From CANGYM01 sp044235825 (GTDB lineage Bacteria > Pseudomonadota > Alphaproteobacteria > JAJTHO01 > CANGYM01), in the NCBI GenBank assembly GCA_044235825.1, contig JBIIHL010000047.1:1-10031 (forward strand): a stretch of DNA of 10,031 nucleotides. Direction: 5' to 3'. The notes below the pieces were generated by a model, which searched no databases, was not told the DNA's origin, and saw only the letters and a program-made list of their open reading frames with translations. The stretch's first letter is position 1. Each line of letters opens with the position of its first letter. Both the position numbers and the translations under genes were made by a program. Below are positions 1-5,430 of this stretch, piece by piece.

Positions 1-212
1 CCACCCGCCTGAAAGAGATTAACGAGGGCCGCGCTCACTTTGATACGATCTGTGATGAAGTGGCCTCTTATTTTGCCAGTTATCCCTTTACTATGATGGT
101 GGGAACGTTTGTGTCCCAAAAACTCTCCCGCACCATGTACGAAACCCAGCGCCGCCGGCTGGATGATATGATGCACCGGGGGTATAAACGGTTTGTGCCA
201 GCGGGGGTGTAG
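1..212 (+). CDS. C-terminal end of an unidentified protein (5' end outside window)
   Basis: An open frame runs from the left edge (first full codon at base 3) to a TAG at 210-212 and gives about 69 residues. The visible tail contains FDTICDEVASYF, a hydrophobic stretch YPFTMMVGTFV, then a basic run with YETQRRRLDDMMHRGYKRF, ending FVPAGV. Codon choice looks natural and it is the only plus-strand gene in the window, converging on the minus-strand kinase gene. I do not recognise the family from this fragment. The hydrophobic stretch is too short and isolated to argue for a membrane protein. The stop is followed within 10 bp by the GC-rich repeat cluster at 222-301, whose stem-loops could serve as a terminator. 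The coding call is fairly safe, but no function can be assigned. Confidence 0.6.
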   Translation, partial: TRLKEINEGRAHFDTICDEVASYFASYPFTMMVGTFVSQKLSRTMYETQRRRLDDMMHRGYKRFVPAGV

Positions 213-221
213 ATTGACATT

Positions 222-301
222 TCCCCCCCACGGAGGGTATGCCCTTACTTTTCCCCTCCGACGGAGGGGTGCCCCGCAGGGGCGGGGTGGTTTGTTTCCG
301 C
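222..301. repeat. GC-rich palindromic repeat, copy A, with a partial copy beside it
   Basis: Bases 249-301 match 4545-4597 at 51 of 53 positions. The unit holds two adjacent inverted repeats: CCCCTCCGACGGAGGGG (251-267, perfect except for the central base) and GCCCCGCAGGGGC (271-283). It ends in a GGGGTGGTTTG flank. A degraded half-unit with CCCACGGAGGGTATGCCC lies directly before it (about 227-244). On the minus strand the unit can be read as the peptide TNHPAPAGHPSVGGEK followed by TAA (245-247), in frame with the DUF805-tail fragment at 311-368. Its position between two convergent genes and its stable stems also make it a possible bidirectional terminator, although no clean T-run follows. 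Confidence 0.85.
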
Positions 302-310
302 AACCAATCC

Positions 311-368
311 TGTTTCCGTGTTCATGAATTGGGGCTGCTGCAGGGGATCCTCCCCAAATCGGTTGGGG
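311..368. repeat. 58-bp direct repeat, distal copy (detached DUF805 gene 3' end)
   Basis: This segment is identical over 58 bases to 1083-1140. With its flank (298-310 against 1070-1082) the match is 67 of 71. Read on the minus strand it encodes PNRFGEDPLQQPQFMNTET, which is the C-terminus of the DUF805 protein at 1080-1754, but here the rest of that gene is absent. It contains the inverted repeat CCCCAAATCGGTTGGGG (352-368), with 6-bp arms around a 5-base centre. It lies 10 bp beyond the stop of the kinase gene. It may be an attachment-site-like duplication or a remnant of a second DUF805 gene. Confidence 0.9.
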
Positions 369-378
369 AGAAGGACGT

Positions 379-945
379 TCATGTTTCCCCTTCCGCATGC
401 TTTATAATGGCCTGCGCTGCTTGTATCGGCTCTAAGTTCGTAACATCCAGATTCAAAAGGTTGGGGTGCAATACATTCAAGATTTGACTGCTGCGATGCT
501 TGCGGCGAGCGTTATCTGCATTCGTATTTTTAAGTCGATCAGCGCGATTGGCCGATATTATTCGGCGGCAAAGCTCGTTTTCGTCACATATCAAGCGCAC
601 TGGAATCAAAGCACTTTTCCTTGTCCGTGCTAATTCCTCAACCTCAGCAAAAAGTTTTGCATCGTCTGCCACGCCCTCATTCAATTCATTGGTAAAAATA
701 AAGCTATAATCAGACGGAGAAATATCCCTGATAACATCCAATATGATGTGACGTATTGCCCACGTCTTTTCCCAAACACTATCAGGTAATGGTGTCACGC
801 CATCCAGACGAATTAGGCTAAAAACGGGATTATTGATCAGGTGGTTATCGACAAGTCTTGCTCCAGATAATGCAACAATCTCCTTAGCAATGGTGTATTT
901 TCCAGTTCCTGCAAAACCGATGAGATAAATGATGGTGTTCTTCAT
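379..945 (-). CDS. Small P-loop NTPase, kinase-like (AAA_33/shikimate-kinase-like fold)
   Basis: The product is 188 residues, the size of small nucleoside or metabolite kinases. Near the N-terminus beta-1 (TIIYLIG) leads into a Walker A loop GFAGTGKYT at residues 10-18. The usual Ser/Thr directly after the Lys is Tyr17, with Thr18 next. VDNHLINNPVF (32-42) follows, a motif I associate with a family of uncharacterised kinase-like ATPases carrying GKYT. SFIFTNEL (81-88) looks like the Walker B-type strand. The arginine-rich RRIISANRADRLK (127-139) resembles a lid. No transmembrane or secretion signal is seen. The substrate is unknown. The ATG at 943-945 is the first in frame, with only a weak AGG at 947-949. 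The gene is visibly more AT-rich than kdsA or glyA and stands alone between two 58-bp direct repeats, consistent with acquisition by transfer. Confidence 0.82.
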   Translation of the reverse strand: MKNTIIYLIGFAGTGKYTIAKEIVALSGARLVDNHLINNPVFSLIRLDGVTPLPDSVWEKTWAIRHIILDVIRDISPSDYSFIFTNELNEGVADDAKLFAEVEELARTRKSALIPVRLICDENELCRRIISANRADRLKNTNADNARRKHRSSQILNVLHPNLLNLDVTNLEPIQAAQAIIKHAEGET

Positions 946-1079
946 ACCTAAATTATTTCACCCATGACCCCAAAAAACAAATCCCTCAATTCTAAAACCC
1001 AGACGAGACTTTTTCAGCCGCTCTCAAGAACTGTTGCACTTCGAGTTAGACACCGCCCTTTTCACACGCCCGCAACTGA
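946..1079. other. Gene-free spacer with a possible insertion-sequence end
   Basis: No gene is supported in this spacer between the DUF805 stop and the kinase start. Read on the minus strand it holds CGAAGTGCAACAGTTCTTG (about 1025-1043). From memory, this resembles the terminal sequence of some IS30-family insertion sequences, which often carry AAGTGCAACA near their tips. No transposase remnant and no second end are visible, so this may be chance. Confidence 0.25.
952..980 (-). promoter_or_regulatory. Possible promoter of the kinase-like gene
   Basis: On the minus strand TTGTTT (975-980) and AATAAT (952-957) are separated by 17 bp. The -10 matches five of six consensus bases but the -35 only three. 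The -10 lies just 6 bp before the ATG, so the message would have almost no leader. That agrees with the poor ribosome binding site but makes the call weak. Confidence 0.22.
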
Positions 1080-1754
1080 TTATGTTTCCGTGTTCATGAA
1101 TTGGGGCTGCTGCAGGGGATCCTCCCCAAATCGGTTGGGGCCGGGGGTGCCTTTTTTGATCATCCACCGCAACCAGATCAACGGCATAATAGGGGAGAAA
1201 AATATTACCAACAAAACAACAAACCAAATAGGAGGAGCACCAAAAGCAATAGCAATAGGCGCAATAAGCATAGGCATCGCAACATCAAGCGCAATATCAA
1301 GGGGAGCAAAATACGAAACAATCCAGACAACACCAGTAAGAATAATAAGAGGACCGTTAATTAACTGCCACCACCCTGACTTGTTAATGTCATGCAAACG
1401 ACGACATGCTACTGAAAAAGCGATGATCGTAATAAAAAGGTTTATTACAACGTTTATTGCAAACGGGATAATCTTGGGTTTGAACCAGTCAGCTAAGTAT
1501 TGATTGGCCAACTCTTTCTTTTCAGCAGGGTTTAATTCAGGGGTTACTTGAGGGGTTAATTGAAGCACAATAAACTTCCTGAACAAGTCATCTTTTTTTT
1601 CAACAGGAAACAACATTTCACTCGCAGGACCTATCAAAAAACCAATCAAAACATAGAAAAGAACAAACCACCAAAATTCCGACCGACTCGCCCGCCCGCT
1701 GAAGGTAAAGGGTTTATCAACCAAACAGGTTTTGATTGCTTGAAGGAAAGTCAT
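1080..1754 (-). CDS. DUF805-family inner-membrane protein
   Basis: The product is 224 residues and strongly hydrophobic. It has the family signatures in order: FSGRASRSEFWWF (residues 18-30) leading into a first membrane segment to about 47, RRLHDINKSGWW (118-129) ahead of further segments at about 132-148 and 155-190, and GTPGPNRFGEDP near the C-terminus. DUF805 proteins usually have about 120-160 residues. The extra length is a polar, lysine/glutamate-rich insert around residues 50-95 between the first and second membrane segments. The biological role of DUF805 is unknown. The start overlaps the kdsA stop (ATGA at 1751-1754) and has AAGGAG about 8 bases upstream inside kdsA, so it is probably translationally coupled. 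Its base composition is clearly more AT-rich than kdsA, and its 3' end is the 58-bp repeat. Confidence 0.9.
   Translation of the reverse strand: MTFLQAIKTCLVDKPFTFSGRASRSEFWWFVLFYVLIGFLIGPASEMLFPVEKKDDLFRKFIVLQLTPQVTPELNPAEKKELANQYLADWFKPKIIPFAINVVINLFITIIAFSVACRRLHDINKSGWWQLINGPLIILTGVVWIVSYFAPLDIALDVAMPMLIAPIAIAFGAPPIWFVVLLVIFFSPIMPLIWLRWMIKKGTPGPNRFGEDPLQQPQFMNTET
1083..1140. repeat. 58-bp direct repeat, proximal copy (3' end of DUF805 gene)
   Basis: This is the gene-internal copy of the 58-bp repeat, identical to 311-368. It forms the last 19 sense codons of the DUF805 gene, and the TAA stop (1080-1082) lies just outside it. It includes the 17-base inverted repeat CCCCAAATCGGTTGGGG at 1124-1140. 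Since DUF805 proteins commonly end in a GPNR-G-DP motif, this copy is probably the original and 311-368 the derived one. Confidence 0.9.
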
Positions 1755-2590
1755 AGCGACAACTCCTTGGCCAACGCATCAAACGCCACCCACTGATCCA
1801 GCAAACGGGGCATGTCCGCCAGCTTGACCATATTGGGGCCATCGCTAGGGGCGGTGTCGGGGTTTTCGTGGGTTTCAACGAACAGGCCGGCGATCCCCAC
1901 ACTCAGGGCGGCGCGGGCCAGAACGGGCACAAATTGACGCTGTCCGCCGGAAGTTTCCCCCTGTCCCCCGGGCTGTTGCACAGAATGGGTGGCATCAAAA
2001 ATCACGGGATATCCGGTCTGCGCCATGATGGGCAGGGCCCGCATGTCGGAAATTAAGGTGTTATAGCCAAAACTGACCCCCCGTTCACACAACATGATTT
2101 GGGTGTGGCCAAAGGATTCACATTTTTTGGCCACTTGGGCCATGTCCCACGGGGCGAGGAATTGGCCCTTTTTGATGTTCAGGGGCTTTTTTGTGGCGCA
2201 GGCGGCCTGCAGCAGGTCCGTCTGACGGCACAAAAACGCCGGAATTTGCAGAATATCCACCACACTGGCGACCTCGGCGCAGTGGTCTGGCAAATGCACA
2301 TCGGTGATGATGGGCAAATTCATTTTGGCTTTCAGCGTTTCCAAAATGGGCAGGCCCTTATCCAGTCCTAAGCCTCTGGGGCTGCCCGCACTGGTGCGGT
2401 TGGCTTTGTCAAAGGACGTTTTGTAAATCAGGGGAATGTTCCGCTGGGCGCAGAGGTCTTTCAGGGTGCCCGCCACCATCTGGGCATGATCCAAACTTTC
2501 CAGCGCACAGGGCCCCGCAATCAGGGCAAAGGGACGGGTGTTGCTGATGGAAATGTCACCCACGGTGACGGTTTTAACGTTAGTCATCAT
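1751..2590 (-). CDS. kdsA: 3-deoxy-8-phosphooctulonate (KDO-8-P) synthase
   Basis: KdsA condenses phosphoenolpyruvate with arabinose 5-phosphate in the cytoplasm to give KDO-8-phosphate, the precursor of the inner-core sugar of lipopolysaccharide. The 279-residue length is normal. Visible motifs are IAGPCALES (24-32), KTSFDKANRTS (57-67), QIPAFLCRQTDLL (115-127), KKGQFLAPWD (140-149) and FDATHSVQQPGG (198-209). Cys28, His202, Glu239 and Asp250 have the same spacing as the four metal ligands of the Aquifex enzyme (Cys11, His185, Glu222, Asp233), so this is the metal-dependent class rather than the E. coli type with Asn at the Cys position. The gene begins with two consecutive ATGs (2588-2590 and 2585-2587). 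The first overlaps the upstream stop as ATGA and has GAGGA about 10 bases away, so I use it. Confidence 0.97.
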   Translation of the reverse strand: MMTNVKTVTVGDISISNTRPFALIAGPCALESLDHAQMVAGTLKDLCAQRNIPLIYKTSFDKANRTSAGSPRGLGLDKGLPILETLKAKMNLPIITDVHLPDHCAEVASVVDILQIPAFLCRQTDLLQAACATKKPLNIKKGQFLAPWDMAQVAKKCESFGHTQIMLCERGVSFGYNTLISDMRALPIMAQTGYPVIFDATHSVQQPGGQGETSGGQRQFVPVLARAALSVGIAGLFVETHENPDTAPSDGPNMVKLADMPRLLDQWVAFDALAKELSL

Positions 2591-4422
2591 AACGAAGTAT
2601 CCTCGATTTTTACACTGACAGTCAGAGTTTCTTTCCCGCCCCCTTTAAAAATGGTGCCAGATGTGGGGGTGGCATCCAAATAATTGCGGCCGCAAGCCAC
2701 GCGAATGTGGTCCTGACCCGCCATACAGCCGTTGGTGGGATCAAAGCCCCGCCATCCAACATAGGGCAGATAAACCTCAGCCCAGGCATGGGAGGCCTCG
2801 GACTGGATGGTGTTTTCGTAATTCACACCCGTATAAATATACCCCATGCGGTACCGCGCCGGAATGCTGAGCAGCCGGGCCAGACAAATGAACAGGTTAG
2901 CAAAATCCTGACACACGCCCTTTCGTGTTGTGTAAACGTCAAAGGGGGTGGTGCTCAGCGATGTTGTGCCCTGAACATACTTGTAATCGCGGTAAATGCT
3001 GAAGTTAATATCCTTTAAAACATTCATCAGGTTGCCGTCGTTGCGTTCCACAAAACTCATGGCATAGGCCGTCAGTTCGTCCAGCTGGGTTTCGGGCAAT
3101 TCCTGCGGCAGCAGATATGGCATCATCATTTGCCGCTGCCAAGGCATCCACACCAAAGGAATCTGGGTCTGGCGCCGTGACAGGGTATGATCATCGGGGG
3201 GGGATGCGTAAATTTTCACCTGACTTTGGCTTTCGATGGTCAGGGTGCTATAGGGTTTGTTGATGCTATAATACAGGGACGCATTGCCAAAAACATCCTC
3301 GTAACGGATTTCTTCCCCGTCCATGTTGGCGATGAATTTGGCGGTGACGAGTTCTTGAAAAGAATCCTCTACGGGGTGCAGACGAAAAACGTGGGTGCTG
3401 TGCTGAACGGGCTCTTCGTAGCGATAGGTGGTGGTGTGCTTTAAATCATAGACGCGATACGACAGAGGCTTGCCCTCCTTGGTTTTCGTAATGGCGCGGA
3501 CGTTTAAAATGGATTCATGCCCCAACAGGGTTGGCGTTTGAAATTGGGGGACTGGACTGGGCGGCGGCGTTAAAAACCCCTTGGTCTGGTTATCGGGCTG
3601 AGAATCCCATACCAACATCCCCCGCCGCACGATGATCATTTGCCCGGGCTGCATGGCCGTCCATTCCCCTTGGGCAAAGGGGATGGTGCTGACAATCAGG
3701 GCCGTGCGATAGGTATCTCTGGGATCTGGAAAGGACAAAGCCGCCACATCCGAATCAAACCGCAGGGCATCCGACGGTGGACGCGTGCGCGTATAATACA
3801 TCGCATTGGCCGAGCCCCGACCATGAAAACAGACCAGACTGATCCCATCCGTGATCATCATATCGGCCTCGCCCAAGGGATCAAATTGGGAAAACCAACT
3901 CAAAATCAATTCAGGGGGACAATCGGACAGCTTTCGGGCTTTCTGATCCGGAACATCCGCAGCAGCAAAGGTTGAGCGTGTTTCAAACAACCAGTTGAGA
4001 AAAAGACAAAAGGCCAGTTCCGAATCGGTTTTTCCCACGGGCTCCAAAAAACGGGATTTGTTGGTTTGCAGGGCCGCAAGGGCCTCTTTATCCAAATTGC
4101 CTTTATGCATGAACAGCCAGTCTTTTCCGGCAAAACTGCGGGAAAAGGGCTGGGTTTCGTGATGGGTGTACCCCTTGGCCGCCCCGCGCACCTTGCCCAA
4201 AAACACGGTTGAGCGAAAGGTGGACCAGTCCGACATGGTGTCCATCAAAATGTTGGTGTTGCGAGCCAGCGGGTCCTTCATCACCAAAGCCGCCTGATGA
4301 TCGTTGGGATACCAACTGAATCCCCAGCCATAGGGGTGGGTTCCCTGCTGATTGTCAGGGATTTTTAATTCTATGGACGGGGAACTCAGCCCGTCCGTGC
4401 TGATGGCCAGCAAATCACTCAT
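2587..4422 (-). CDS. Fusion: class II glutamine-amidotransferase-like domain + transglutaminase-like domain
   Basis: The product is 611 residues, with no signal peptide or membrane segment. Residues 1 to about 270 resemble YafJ-type class II amidotransferases: HPYGWGFSWY (29-38), FLGKVRGAAKG (74-84), THHETQPF (86-93), FMHKGNLD (104-111) and GKTDSELAF (130-138). Members of that class normally use Cys as the residue after Met; here residue 2 is Ser (MSDLLAIS), so glutaminase activity is doubtful. After a proline-rich linker (286-293), residues about 323-611 form a bacterial transglutaminase N-terminal region (YDLKHTTTYRYEEPV) and a transglutaminase core with the triad Cys504 (GVCQDFA), His545 (SHAWAEVY) and Asp561 (GFDPTNG). 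The core is probably a protease or amide-bond enzyme of unknown substrate. AAGGA lies about 7 bases before the ATG, and the stop overlaps kdsA. Confidence 0.93.
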   Translation of the reverse strand: MSDLLAISTDGLSSPSIELKIPDNQQGTHPYGWGFSWYPNDHQAALVMKDPLARNTNILMDTMSDWSTFRSTVFLGKVRGAAKGYTHHETQPFSRSFAGKDWLFMHKGNLDKEALAALQTNKSRFLEPVGKTDSELAFCLFLNWLFETRSTFAAADVPDQKARKLSDCPPELILSWFSQFDPLGEADMMITDGISLVCFHGRGSANAMYYTRTRPPSDALRFDSDVAALSFPDPRDTYRTALIVSTIPFAQGEWTAMQPGQMIIVRRGMLVWDSQPDNQTKGFLTPPPSPVPQFQTPTLLGHESILNVRAITKTKEGKPLSYRVYDLKHTTTYRYEEPVQHSTHVFRLHPVEDSFQELVTAKFIANMDGEEIRYEDVFGNASLYYSINKPYSTLTIESQSQVKIYASPPDDHTLSRRQTQIPLVWMPWQRQMMMPYLLPQELPETQLDELTAYAMSFVERNDGNLMNVLKDINFSIYRDYKYVQGTTSLSTTPFDVYTTRKGVCQDFANLFICLARLLSIPARYRMGYIYTGVNYENTIQSEASHAWAEVYLPYVGWRGFDPTNGCMAGQDHIRVACGRNYLDATPTSGTIFKGGGKETLTVSVKIEDTSL

Positions 4423-4467
4423 GGGGGGGTCCTTGGATGAAGGGTATCTTCAATAGCGTTGGGGGCC

Positions 4468-4497
4468 ACCCTATCAAAAGCAAAGGGATCTCGTCAA
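4468..4497 (-). promoter_or_regulatory. Weak promoter candidate for the transglutaminase-kdsA-DUF805 group
   Basis: On the minus strand TTGACG (4492-4497) and TAGGGT (4468-4473) are 18 bp apart, ahead of the fusion gene. The -35 matches five of six consensus bases but the -10 only three. The 91-bp gap is otherwise featureless. Read-through from glyA and the MNT gene is the alternative. Confidence 0.3.
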
Positions 4498-4513
4498 TGA
4501 AAGCGGCGTCGTG

Positions 4514-4990
4514 TCAGACCTGTGGTGCAGGGGAATGCCTCTCTTTTTCCCCTCCCACGGAGGGGTGCCCCGCAGGGGCGGGGTGGTTTGTGTCCGCTGG
4601 TGTCGATGCTGTGATCATTCCCTTTGTCCCCGCAACCACCCCGTCAGGCTTCGCCTGCCACCCCTCCGCTGGAGGGGAATCAAAAGAAGTCCGCTCATAA
4701 AACACCACCCCCACCCGCTGGATATGATCTCGCAAGCTCTCGTTATCCAACTGATGAAACAGGGATACATCCACCATATACGGCAAAGTCGAGTCATCCA
4801 GATCGCGCTTGATGTTCATCATATCGTCAAGGCTTAAGGCTTCCCCCACCAAGGTCAGATCAATATCGGATCCCGTTTTATAATTTCCCTTGGCGCGGGA
4901 TCCGTACAGAATAACTTTTTCCAGCCCCGTATATCTTTTGAATATCTTATGAAGGATTGCGATTGTGCTCTGGGATAAGCCAAAGGTCAC
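4514..4990 (-). CDS. MNT-type nucleotidyltransferase (antitoxin-like), C-terminus extended by a repeat element
   Basis: The product has 158 residues, of which about 1-102 form a minimal nucleotidyltransferase domain. LYGSRAKGNYKTGSDIDL (28-45) contains GS-x10-DxD with Asp42 and Asp44, and Asp74 in YMVDVSLF supplies the third metal ligand. This family (HI0073/MntA) pairs with a HEPN partner. In characterised pairs the MNT protein AMPylates or otherwise modifies the HEPN toxin to neutralise it. Family members are usually about 95-115 residues. Here residues about 103-149 are encoded by the palindromic element at 4545-4680 and include TNHPAPAGHPSVGGEK, so the original stop has been lost or displaced. 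The start is GTG (4988-4990), overlapping the HEPN stop as GTGA, with a GA-rich ribosome binding site. No in-frame ATG precedes the conserved domain. Confidence 0.88.
   Translation of the reverse strand: MTFGLSQSTIAILHKIFKRYTGLEKVILYGSRAKGNYKTGSDIDLTLVGEALSLDDMMNIKRDLDDSTLPYMVDVSLFHQLDNESLRDHIQRVGVVFYERTSFDSPPAEGWQAKPDGVVAGTKGMITASTPADTNHPAPAGHPSVGGEKERHSPAPQV
4545..4680. repeat. Composite palindromic element (copies B and C in inverted orientation)
   Basis: Copy B (4545-4597) matches the copy at 249-301 at 51 of 53 bases. About 33 bases later, 4631-4680 carries a diverged copy in the opposite orientation: CAACCACCCCGTCAGG, the stem AGGCTTCGCCT and CACCCCTCCGCTGGAGGGG. The whole block is therefore a long interrupted inverted repeat with T-rich and A-rich outer edges (CTTTTTCCCC on the left, GGGGAATCAAAAG on the right), much like a miniature inverted-repeat element. 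It lies inside the 3' part of the MNT gene and is read through without a stop. This resembles the behaviour of Rickettsia palindromic elements, although the sequence itself is not one that I recognise. Confidence 0.85.
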
Positions 4991-5424
4991 GAAGTCTCTC
5001 TCTCTAATCTTCGGAATCGCTCGATAAAGTGGACAAACTCGGGATAAAACACACGGCGGATTTTCATAGAAACGGCTGTGGCAATCTCCAGATTATAGGT
5101 ATGGGAGGTTTCGTTGCGAGCCTCGATCATCTCCATCCACACAGCACCGTTATCAATCAATCCTTCCTTAAACGCCATGCGCGTTGCATTTTTTGATCCG
5201 ATGATTTCTGTAAAGCCTTGTTCTTCCAGATAATCTTTCAGAACTTTCCACGCCAGTTCGTGGGTATATTCAAAACTTTGAATGCATCCCTGCTCTTCTA
5301 ATAACGATAAAGGGCGTTCCTCTGCCAGATGCACAGCATCAGCCAGATTTTTATAGGCACGCTGAAAATTATAAAACCGTTGTTTCCATCGGATATCATG
5401 TTCGCTTTTGTTATTAGCGTTCAT
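4987..5424 (-). CDS. HEPN/HI0074-type nucleotidyltransferase partner (toxin-like)
   Basis: The product is 145 residues, predicted all-helical and acidic, and matches the HI0074 'nucleotidyltransferase substrate-binding' family in length. Recognisable parts are RWKQRFYNFQRAYKNL (12-27), SFEYTHELAWKVLKDYLE (50-67) and EARNETSHTYN (101-111). The last holds Arg103-x4-His108, the R-x4-6-H motif of HEPN ribonucleases, followed by Tyr110, a position like the modified tyrosine in some HEPN toxins. It acts with the overlapping MNT gene; family knowledge suggests a toxin-antitoxin or RNA-targeting role, though some pairs may have other functions. It begins 6 bp after the glyA stop, so it is probably cotranscribed with glyA. 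The ribosome binding site is weak (a G-run about 9 bases before the ATG). Confidence 0.9.
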   Translation of the reverse strand: MNANNKSEHDIRWKQRFYNFQRAYKNLADAVHLAEERPLSLLEEQGCIQSFEYTHELAWKVLKDYLEEQGFTEIIGSKNATRMAFKEGLIDNGAVWMEMIEARNETSHTYNLEIATAVSMKIRRVFYPEFVHFIERFRRLERETS

Positions 5425-5430
5425 GACATA

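Noticed and set aside
222..301. CRISPR array
   Set aside because: The repeat units are not regularly spaced with unique spacers; they are isolated palindromes that also lie within genes.
91..303. Minus-strand open frame at the left edge
   Set aside because: It reads through the palindromic repeat into the antisense of the partial plus-strand gene. It has no ribosome binding site and its composition is repeat-derived.
964..1503. A 179-codon plus-strand open frame opposite the DUF805 gene
   Set aside because: The opposite strand has the DUF805 signatures, a good ribosome binding site and overlap with kdsA. This frame is a shadow.
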